From positions 1-22,521 of the IMG/VR virus record IMGVR_UViG_3300006637_000037: DNA of 22,521 nt; one strand, written 5' to 3'. The notes under the pieces are model-generated. The model was not told the DNA's origin and ran no database searches. It was given only the letters and a program-made list of their open reading frames with translations. A program made the position numbers and the translations under genes. Shown here piece by piece: positions 14,478-20,016 of the stretch (its first letter is position 1; every line of letters starts with the position of its first letter). Origin of the DNA: a virus.

Positions 14478-15654
14478 ATAAAAATAGTCCTGGTTTGTTG
14501 TGTTGTTTGCAATCCCATGCAAGAGCCAGGCTCATCACACAATCATCGTGCAACCCTTGAGGTGCTTCATACTTAACTCCGGTTCGTGAATAGTTAAACT
14601 CAAAGTTACGCATCTCATCGGCAATAGCCCCATCTGGGAAACCTATGTTGCCACCTTGCACTGCCATAACTAACCCTTCAATGAGTTGTTGCTTTGATTG
14701 AGAGGTAAACTTAAACCCCTTAACTCTTGGATGCTCTCTTTGTAGTTGCTCAACGATAGGATCTCCTACACCGGTTGAGTCAATGAACGCTGGTGTGTTG
14801 CCTATCGTTTGTTTTATGGTTGCTAACGTCTGCGACCAATCCTTTTGAAACCTATCGAAGTATGCTACATTGCCCTCTTGATTAAGCCCTATGATAACAG
14901 TCCAATCCGTATACTTAGCAAGGTCTATGCCATAGCAAGTAGGTACTCCGTTGATTGATGTTATGCAGTTATCGATGTTAGTATGCCCAAAAGGGTTTGA
15001 GTTGTCCTCTGATGGTTCGGCAAGGTATAACTCTCTAAATATGTAATCGGGTAGGTCACGCTTGGCTTGTTCAATCTCCTCAACCTTGAGTATACCTTCC
15101 TTCGCTGCATCGTAAGCCGTTATCTTAAAGTACTCCATGTTTGGATCACCCGACTTGGCTCTCTCTCCCAACTTATAGAACCAATTCTTCTTACCCTTGA
15201 CATTACCTATCAACTTACACTTGCCTTGTGTTGCAGTTAAGGTTGAACGTAGAGCAAACCAACTGTCCTCTCGTGAACGTGACGCCTCATCAAAGACGGC
15301 AGCGTACACATCCTCGCCATATAGGTTGTCTGGCTTCTCTGCTGACTTAAACTCAATGCGTGAACCCATAGGAGTGGTTAAGACTAACTTGCTCTCATTG
15401 GATATAAAGAAGTCCTTGATGTTTACTTGAGCCTTCATACGTCTAAAGGCAATCTCTGCTTGTTGGTATACCGGTGCAACCCACCATACCGATTGATTGT
15501 TGTTAAGGTTAAGTGCTTGTTCAAATAGCCAGATGATATGACTTGCCGTCTTACCGGTCTTGGTTGATGCTGCCGTTATCGTGTAACGTGCTGGGCTATC
15601 AAGGATGGCTTGTTGGTATGAGGTGAGGTATGGTCTATCGTAGTTTATTTGCAT
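14470..15654 (-). CDS. terL: Terminase large subunit
   Basis: A 394-residue packaging motor. The ATPase part shows a Walker A-like loop AASTKTGKT (28-36), Walker B YAAVFDEA (117-124) and a coupling motif around LIGNVKGKKNW (148-158). The C-terminal RNase H-like nuclease has Asp in YGIDLAKYTDWTV (D244), in FIDSTGVGDP (D292) and in LHDDCVMSLALA (D370/D371). It cuts concatemeric DNA and drives it into the procapsid through the portal. The protein is on the short side for the family, but all motifs are present. It overlaps the upstream membrane-protein gene by 10 bases. Small terminase and large terminase are separated here by three other genes. Confidence 0.93.
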   Translation of the reverse strand: MQINYDRPYLTSYQQAILDSPARYTITAASTKTGKTASHIIWLFEQALNLNNNQSVWWVAPVYQQAEIAFRRMKAQVNIKDFFISNESKLVLTTPMGSRIEFKSAEKPDNLYGEDVYAAVFDEASRSREDSWFALRSTLTATQGKCKLIGNVKGKKNWFYKLGERAKSGDPNMEYFKITAYDAAKEGILKVEEIEQAKRDLPDYIFRELYLAEPSEDNSNPFGHTNIDNCITSINGVPTCYGIDLAKYTDWTVIIGLNQEGNVAYFDRFQKDWSQTLATIKQTIGNTPAFIDSTGVGDPIVEQLQREHPRVKGFKFTSQSKQQLIEGLVMAVQGGNIGFPDGAIADEMRNFEFNYSRTGVKYEAPQGLHDDCVMSLALAWDCKQHNKPGLFLYA

Positions 15655-15899
15655 ATAAAGTATAAAACTATTAATACACCAATCATATACCCTATGCTTA
15701 ATGCTATGGCTTGTTTGATACGTTCACCCCAGTTCTTCGCTTCTATCATATACCCCAAGAATGGCAACCCTAAGAATGGACCGATACCGGCAAAGAATAG
15801 CATCATAGGTACATCGCCAATAGCCACACTCCTTATGTAGAAGGTAGAGCATATCTCAATGATCAATGCTGATAACGCTATGATGATGTACTTTTGCAT
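15645..15899 (-). CDS. Small membrane protein between glycosyltransferase and terminase
   Basis: An 84-residue protein with about three membrane segments: residues 3-22 (YIIIALSALIIEICSTFYI), 30-50 (MLFFAGIGPFLGLPFLGYM) and 62-82 (QAIALSIGYMIGVLIVLYFI). A short basic-acidic linker (EAKNWGERIKQ) separates the last two. It overlaps the glycosyltransferase end by 22 bases and the terminase start by 10, so it is embedded in the packaging transcript. Possible roles are superinfection exclusion, a membrane partner of the glycosyltransferase, or a second lysis protein; the sequence does not decide. Confidence 0.6.
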   Translation of the reverse strand: MQKYIIIALSALIIEICSTFYIRSVAIGDVPMMLFFAGIGPFLGLPFLGYMIEAKNWGERIKQAIALSIGYMIGVLIVLYFICK

Positions 15900-16912
15900 A
15901 CCCTATGCAATAGGTCTAATCTCTTTTTGTTAATCTCTTTTAGGTTATGGTGTTCATTGCAATACCGATAGTTGATACCACCTACCTCCTTCCATTTTCC
16001 CGACTCGATAAGTCTACTCAATGGCTTTGCCCAATCGTTTTGGGTTACAAAGAATACACCTAAGTTACTCTTATGGTTAGTGTATGGCTCAACGTCTGAC
16101 ACGAATATAGGCAACTTGTATGCTGCTGCCTCTACTATTTTTAGTTCACTCTTGTGCTTGTTAAAGTGCGACTTGGTTAATGGTGCAAGTGCTATGTCTA
16201 TCTCTGCATAGGCACTACCATACTTATCTGCTGATGTACCGGTAATAGTCTGAAACCACTCAGGTCTGTTGGCTCTGCTCTCTCCGGTGATTGACTTCTC
16301 CATCATTGCCCACTCTTTAGTATTCTCGTGAAAGCCACACATCAAGAACCTCCACCCATATCGCTCACAAACGTATTTAATTTGATTCTCCAAGAGTTTT
16401 AGGTCTTCCGTGTGGGATAACCCTCCAACCCAACCGATAGTCGGTGTATGGTCTTTGTTTGCCTTCCATTGGCTTTGGTTTAAATCGAGTGCATTAGGAA
16501 TGACTTCAATGTTATCTCCTTTATAGAACTCCTTTGCCTTCTCCAAGAGTTGTGGTGTGGTAACGCTAACCCCATCGGCATAGTGTAAAGCATCCTTGAT
16601 GCCGTTCTTAATATATGCCCGATAGAACTTGTATGCTGGGTTATGCTTTGGTAATACCCAATAGTCGTCTAAATCAACTATGTATGGTATCTTGTGCTTG
16701 GCAAGTATAGGTAGTATGTTGTATTGTAGATTGCCTAACCACCGATTGAATATGACACAGTCATACTTTTGATACTCAAGGTCGCCCCATTCGGATTGCC
16801 TCATTGACACATCAACTGTGATGCCCTCATCAACTTGCAACCGAGCATAAGGAGTGTAGAGTCTGTGAAACCCTACACCCGTGATGCCATCAAATAAAAC
16901 TAATACCCTCAA
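15878..16912 (-). CDS. GT-B fold glycosyltransferase (GT4-like)
   Basis: A 344-residue glycosyltransferase starting at a TTG codon whose last two bases begin the upstream TGA stop (TTGA overlap). The start is supported by the canonical opening RVLVLFDGITGVGFHRL of GT-B enzymes. Residues 1-145 are the acceptor domain (VDLDDYW at 79-85, IPNALDL at 138-144). Residues 155-330 are the nucleotide-sugar domain, with GWVGG at 160-164 and a HKSELKIVEAAAYKLPI motif at 253-269 where the conserved Lys and Glu contact the donor. Substrate is unknown; glycosylation of a virion protein, host surface glycan or DNA is possible. Glycosyltransferases of this kind are common in Bacteroidota phages, but the position between terminase genes is notable. 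Confidence 0.85.
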   Translation of the reverse strand: MRVLVLFDGITGVGFHRLYTPYARLQVDEGITVDVSMRQSEWGDLEYQKYDCVIFNRWLGNLQYNILPILAKHKIPYIVDLDDYWVLPKHNPAYKFYRAYIKNGIKDALHYADGVSVTTPQLLEKAKEFYKGDNIEVIPNALDLNQSQWKANKDHTPTIGWVGGLSHTEDLKLLENQIKYVCERYGWRFLMCGFHENTKEWAMMEKSITGESRANRPEWFQTITGTSADKYGSAYAEIDIALAPLTKSHFNKHKSELKIVEAAAYKLPIFVSDVEPYTNHKSNLGVFFVTQNDWAKPLSRLIESGKWKEVGGINYRYCNEHHNLKEINKKRLDLLHRVCKSTSS

Positions 16913-17133
16913 AATGGTAAATCGTTCTTTGGTTTAGGCACTGCCACCCAATGGGTTGCCTTGCTCTTTTCGTTTTGGCTCTTTAGTTTGCCCACCCTTA
17001 AGCGAATGTCCCCGTAAGAGTTCTTCTCTAACTTGCCACTTCTGATTGCTTGTTCTAACTTCTCAAGGTTGATTGAGATGTTTGTTCCATACTGGTCCTC
17101 CCAGCCGTTTCCTAAATAAATTGTTTCTTCCAT
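16909..17133 (-). CDS. Small protein of unknown function
   Basis: A 74-residue, basic, soluble protein starting MEETIYLGNGWEDQYGT. A central helix (NLEKLEQAIRSGKLEKNSYG) is followed by a beta turn (DIRLRVGKLKSQ) and a C-terminal THWVAVPKPKNDLPF. I have seen similar short proteins beside replication or packaging genes of phages, with no known role. The start lies one base after the small terminase stop, and its TGA overlaps the TTG start of the glycosyltransferase, so the three are probably read together. There is no membrane segment and no cysteine motif. Confidence 0.6.
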   Translation of the reverse strand: MEETIYLGNGWEDQYGTNISINLEKLEQAIRSGKLEKNSYGDIRLRVGKLKSQNEKSKATHWVAVPKPKNDLPF

Positions 17134-17134
17134 A

Positions 17135-17503
17135 TTAGTTTGGTTTATCTATGTTTAATGTTACGTTGATGACCTTTGCCTCAACCGTTGCGTCTACCGT
17201 CTCCTTTGGTTTGCCGAATACCCTACTCAATAAAGTATCCATTGAATAAAGTGAACCCTTCTCGTATGATTTAATGATAGCCCTTGCAACTGTCTTTTCA
17301 AGCATAGTCGCTTCTTCGTTTTTGAGAACCTCCTTAATAGTCTTTTCATCCATAGCCATTATTGCTTGGATAGAGTCGTTGACCTCTGAAAGTTTATAGC
17401 CTTCCTCTTTCATTAGAGTGGTGAACTTTTTAGGTCTGCCCTCCATCCATCTGCGTTCATCTTCGCCTTTCTTAAATGGTTTGAGATTTTGTTCGTTTGC
17501 CAT
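17135..17503 (-). CDS. Probable terminase small subunit
   Basis: A 122-residue protein with a basic, DNA-binding-like N-terminus (FKKGEDERRWMEGRPKKFTT), helices at about 35-90 (KTIKEVLKNEEATMLEKTVARA), then LLSRVFGKPKETVDATVEAK and a short beta end. The GRPKKF start and the RVFGKPKE motif are typical of small terminases and of related DUF5681-like phage proteins, which recognise the packaging site and recruit the large subunit. The ATG at 17503 comes after a 17-base gap. Separation from the large subunit by the glycosyltransferase group is unusual. A DNA-binding protein of other function remains possible. Confidence 0.65.
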   Translation of the reverse strand: MANEQNLKPFKKGEDERRWMEGRPKKFTTLMKEEGYKLSEVNDSIQAIMAMDEKTIKEVLKNEEATMLEKTVARAIIKSYEKGSLYSMDTLLSRVFGKPKETVDATVEAKVINVTLNIDKPN

Positions 17504-17520
17504 AAATATTCACAGATTGC

Positions 17521-17841
17521 TCACAGGTTTTTGTCAAAATTATATTCTTCAATTTGAAATTTATGTAGTTCACTTGCTCTCATACCCATAAAATGAGAAT
17601 CAGTTGGAACAAAATATTTCCAACCTTTTGACATACCTCTATTTATATAATAACAAAACAACAATGCTCTTTTGCCTGTATTCTTTTGCATAATAATTGA
17701 TGCAGTATCTTCACTTGTAGGTATTATTTTATATATGTTAAAAGTTTCTTGATTGTAGTTACCTTCTCTATCTTTTCGCGAATACCTATTTGCAAGTTCT
17801 TTGGCAAAATCATTTAATTCTATTGCTTTGTTTTTGTTCAT
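17521..17841 (-). CDS. AT-rich gene of unknown function
   Basis: A 106-residue protein starting MNKNKAIELNDFAKELANRY. It has KDREGNYNQETFNIY, a hydrophobic beta region (GKRALLFCYYINRGMSKGWK) and a C-terminal KFQIEEYNFDKNL. I do not recognise a named domain, although the block around INRGMSKGWKYFVPTDSHFM looks like a conserved family core found in other Bacteroidota phage or bacterial proteins. The gene is clearly more AT-rich than its neighbours (14 G+C of 60 bases in 17641-17700) and lies between the HNH nuclease and the small terminase, which suggests a recently acquired accessory gene. The start codon overlaps nothing; 1 base separates it from the HNH stop. Confidence 0.6.
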   Translation of the reverse strand: MNKNKAIELNDFAKELANRYSRKDREGNYNQETFNIYKIIPTSEDTASIIMQKNTGKRALLFCYYINRGMSKGWKYFVPTDSHFMGMRASELHKFQIEEYNFDKNL

Positions 17842-17842
17842 T

Positions 17843-18106
17843 TCACTTTGTTTTTATCCTATTCATATATGCAATGTGAGTTGCTTGTAATAGTCCTTTG
17901 TATTGCTTCTTATCACCATACTCAACGTGACAAGTTCTGCATAGTAGCATTAGGTTTTCAATCGTGTCCTTTGTATTGCTGCCACCCATACCTCGTGCCT
18001 CGATGTGGTGTATATCCTGACCGGTGCTTCCACATAGTTCACATGGCATCCAATCGGTTGTGTCAAAGCCCATCTCCTTCAGATATATTTTAGTATGCTT
18101 TTTCAT
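17843..18106 (-). CDS. HNH nuclease (packaging-associated type)
   Basis: An 87-residue protein with a complete zinc-binding HNH fold: CELC at 22-25, HHIEARGMGG at 33-41, and NLMLLCRTCH at 51-60 with the second Cys pair and the final His. Small HNH proteins next to terminase genes occur in many HK97-like phages, where they are needed for terminase-linked DNA cutting; that is family knowledge. The gene ends 1 base before the AT-rich gene and begins 17 bases inside the methyltransferase gene. A homing role is less likely, because the protein has no NUMOD or other DNA-targeting domains. Confidence 0.85.
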   Translation of the reverse strand: MKKHTKIYLKEMGFDTTDWMPCELCGSTGQDIHHIEARGMGGSNTKDTIENLMLLCRTCHVEYGDKKQYKGLLQATHIAYMNRIKTK

Positions 18107-18602
18107 ATATGCCTATGCTATCCTTCCAAGCAAAGCCTCCATCGTTGTTAGGTGTTGCAATGTATGAGTCTAAAAGTACAACCTTTTGTTTGTTGCGTCT
18201 GCCCCACTTCTCAAGTGCCTTCCAAGAGTCTTGATAGAACCTCCAGTTGTCAACCGGAAACCTATGCTCTGGTCCGTTTGATGGTGCATTGATATACATC
18301 TTACCTCCTGGCTTAAGTACTCTGCACATCTCCAAGAACGATACCCAAAACATATCGTCATGCTCAAAGCATGAGGTTGATACTATCACATCAAAGGTGT
18401 TGTCCTCAAAAGGTATGTCGTGGCTTGTACCTATTACATCAACGTTCTTACCCTCTGCCATATCCATACCGGTATAGTCGTACCCATCAAACAAATCCTT
18501 AAGGCATCCATTGACATCCATTGAGCCAATGTCAAGTACCTTACCCGATTGGCAATACTTACTTACGAACTTTTGTGCTTCTCTTTTTGCTGATAGGTGC
18601 AT
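18090..18602 (-). CDS. SAM-dependent methyltransferase (Methyltransf_11 type)
   Basis: A 170-residue class I methyltransferase. Motif I is VLDIGSMDVNG (22-32), which binds the methionine part of SAM. An acidic residue follows in YTGMDMAEG (43-51), then TFDVIVSTSCFEHD (69-82) and RVLKPGGKMYINAPS (94-108) form the rest of the core. Target is unknown; such enzymes in phage genomes are often linked with glycosyltransferases in modifying sugars or capsid proteins. The N-terminus overlaps the previous gene by 44 bases, and there is no later ATG before motif I, so the overlap is probably real. The protein is short but complete for the fold. Confidence 0.8.
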   Translation of the reverse strand: MHLSAKREAQKFVSKYCQSGKVLDIGSMDVNGCLKDLFDGYDYTGMDMAEGKNVDVIGTSHDIPFEDNTFDVIVSTSCFEHDDMFWVSFLEMCRVLKPGGKMYINAPSNGPEHRFPVDNWRFYQDSWKALEKWGRRNKQKVVLLDSYIATPNNDGGFAWKDSIGIYEKAY

Positions 18603-18849
18603 CGGTTGTTATTTCAATCTCTGTTGCTTTGATAGGTTGGTACTGAGCTTCTGCTCTAATAACCATAGAGAGCATACCATCTACTACACAACTTGAACAA
18701 GTGGGTAATGGTCTTCCATTCTCCTTGAGATAGATTTTGCGAAACTCAACGTTTACCTCTGGTGGCATACGGAGTACTTGTTCTTTTTTCCATTTAAGGA
18801 ATAAAGGTTTAACCACATCAATGATGTATTTTGCTTCTTCTTGTGTCAT
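18559..18849 (-). CDS. Conserved 96-residue protein, function unknown
   Basis: A basic protein starting MTQEEAKYIIDVVKPLFLKW. It has a helical N-terminal half, PLPTCSSCVVDGML near residues 48-61 with a CxxC pair, and a lysine-rich C-terminal tail (SKKRSTKVRK) that could bind nucleic acid. The CSSCV pattern may bind a metal, but there is no second pair in the chain, so a dimer would be needed. It is coupled by ATGA to the small membrane protein upstream and overlaps the methyltransferase by 44 bases. I recognise similar small proteins in Bacteroidota phages but know no function. Confidence 0.6.
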   Translation of the reverse strand: MTQEEAKYIIDVVKPLFLKWKKEQVLRMPPEVNVEFRKIYLKENGRPLPTCSSCVVDGMLSMVIRAEAQYQPIKATEIEITTDAPISKKRSTKVRK

Positions 18850-19049
18850 ATATATTTATTTAAAAGTGTTGCTATAAGTCCAGATACCGATGCATAAAGT
18901 ATGCCCTCTATTGAATGAAACCAAAAGGCACTCATCCAAAATGCCATACATAACTCGCAGCTCAATGGCTTAACGAACCGGTATCCTATCTCCCTAACCC
19001 ACAGTATCGCCAAGAACGATATGCCGATAATTTGTAGTAAAGTGATCAT
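18846..19049 (-). CDS. Small membrane protein with a CxxC motif
   Basis: A 67-residue protein with an N-terminal membrane segment (residues 2-20, ITLLQIIGISFLAILWV), a basic loop, CELCMAFWMSAFWF at 31-44 leading into a second hydrophobic segment, and a third near 49-64 (GILYASVSGLIATLL). A Cys-x-x-Cys followed by an aromatic membrane segment resembles the DUF1360-like small membrane proteins (C-x-x-C-x-G-F-W). The ATG lies 56 bases inside the sigma-like gene, a long overlap, but the protein is convincing. Function is unknown; membrane modification or exclusion is possible. Confidence 0.6.
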   Translation of the reverse strand: MITLLQIIGISFLAILWVREIGYRFVKPLSCELCMAFWMSAFWFHSIEGILYASVSGLIATLLNKYI

Positions 19050-19500
19050 TTGCTTTTTGTTTTATTGTGTTTATTACTCGTAGTATCTCTTGTCTTGATA
19101 TTTCGGTTACCCTTGATATGCTTCTGGCTGAACGAGGCTTGATACCCTTATCCTTGTCACCTTTGGAATATAGTTGCCATATCCTTGTTTCGTACCAGTC
19201 ACATTTTTTAACCACTTGCTCAATCGATAGGTAAAAGTACTCGTTGTATAACTTCTCCTCAATGTAAGGTATCTGCACATCCTCTGTATCATATAAACCA
19301 ATGGGTTGTTTGAAGTGCTTGTCAAAGGTTGTTCTTTTGCCATAGAATTGGTTTAAACATATCCTGATAACGATGCCCTCCCAATAACCAGAGGCATACT
19401 TGCTCTCTATCCATTCGGAGTCCTTCTCGCATAGTATAACAAACAATTCTTGATATAAGTCGTTGGCTAACTCTCCACCTATCTTGACACAAAACTCCAT
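18994..19500 (-). CDS. Sigma-factor-like regulatory protein
   Basis: A 168-residue protein with an N-terminal ELANDLYQELFVILCEK (10-26), which matches the DLxQExF helix of sigma region 2, and a C-terminal helix-turn-helix-like segment (SARSISRVTEISRQEILRVI, 124-143), as in sigma region 4. Bacteroidota phages often carry such ECF-like proteins and they may redirect host RNA polymerase to late genes. The frame stays open 17 codons upstream of the ATG and those codons read like a continued helix (ADIIKELTQESWL), but without ATG, GTG or TTG, so the true start may be a non-standard codon. It lies 81 bases after the DnaA-like gene and overlaps the next gene by 56 bases. Confidence 0.7.
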   Translation of the reverse strand: MEFCVKIGGELANDLYQELFVILCEKDSEWIESKYASGYWEGIVIRICLNQFYGKRTTFDKHFKQPIGLYDTEDVQIPYIEEKLYNEYFYLSIEQVVKKCDWYETRIWQLYSKGDKDKGIKPRSARSISRVTEISRQEILRVINTIKQKANDHFTTNYRHIVLGDTVG

Positions 19501-19581
19501 CAGCCATGACTCTTGCGTGAGTTCCTTTATGATGTCCGCCTTTTTGATGACTCAAAGTTTATTACATTATTGTAGTACTTA
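19501..19581 (-). promoter_or_regulatory. Gap before the sigma-like gene, possible promoter
   Basis: This 81-base gap is the only sizeable one in the right half. No hairpin is evident. The minus strand has TAATAAACTTTG, which contains TTTG after a TA at one base more than the TAnnTTTG spacing. The 51 bases nearest the gene are an open extension of the sigma-like frame, so the usable leader is short. Confidence 0.25.
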
Positions 19582-20016
19582 TCAACATATTCCCAACATC
19601 TCAATAGTTTGGTTGTAGTAATCGCACTCAGGTTGGTAGCCCATGTCCAAAAAGTCTTGGTAGGTATCCTTGCCATGTATGACGCTTGAATGATCTCGGT
19701 TAGTGAACAACCCTATCTTGGTCAATGGTAAACCTAAATGCCTTGAGGCAATGTAAAAGAACAAATGCCTGGCAATGACATATTCCCTCTTGCGTGACCT
19801 TGAGCATAACTCCATCGGTAACACTCCAGTTGTACTGCATACTATGTCCAACAACTGCTCTAATGTAGCGTTAGCCATCTTTGGCTTAAATGGTTTAGCA
19901 ATCTGGTTTCTTAATCGTTCAATCTCCTTTTCAAGGGATAGTACCTTGTTGCGGTGTGACACCTTCTGCCTTGCTAATTGGCTTTTTAGTTTGATGTATT
20001 CATATTCGTAGTTCAT
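19582..20016 (-). CDS. DnaA domain IV-like DNA-binding protein with coiled-coil N-terminus
   Basis: A 144-residue protein. Residues 1-40 form a coiled coil (SHRNKVLSLEKEIERLRNQI). Residues 50-120 match the C-terminal DNA-binding domain of bacterial DnaA: a helix starting LEQLLDIVC, CSRSRKREYVIARHLFFYI at 71-89, GLPLTKIGLFTNRDHSSVIHG at 95-115. The DHSSVIHG is the DnaA signature (D-H-T/S-x-V-x-x). There is no AAA+ domain, so it could recognise DnaA boxes but not load helicase by ATP-driven assembly. It lies one gene from the DnaB helicase, coupled by ATGA to the methyltransferase. Roles as an origin-binding protein of the phage or as a competitor of host DnaA are both plausible. Confidence 0.82.
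   Translation of the reverse strand: MNYEYEYIKLKSQLARQKVSHRNKVLSLEKEIERLRNQIAKPFKPKMANATLEQLLDIVCSTTGVLPMELCSRSRKREYVIARHLFFYIASRHLGLPLTKIGLFTNRDHSSVIHGKDTYQDFLDMGYQPECDYYNQTIEMLGIC

Noticed and set aside
19322-19555. TTG-started frame of 77 codons over the sigma-like start
   Set aside because: It lies out of frame with the sigma-like gene and its product (His/Gly-rich, then basic) has no family pattern. I kept only the possibility that its TTG could feed the sigma frame by a shift.
19579-19587. TTATCAACA as a DnaA box near the DnaA-like gene
   Set aside because: It differs from TTATCCACA at one position, stands alone, and partly overlaps the coding end. No cluster is seen, so I do not call an origin.
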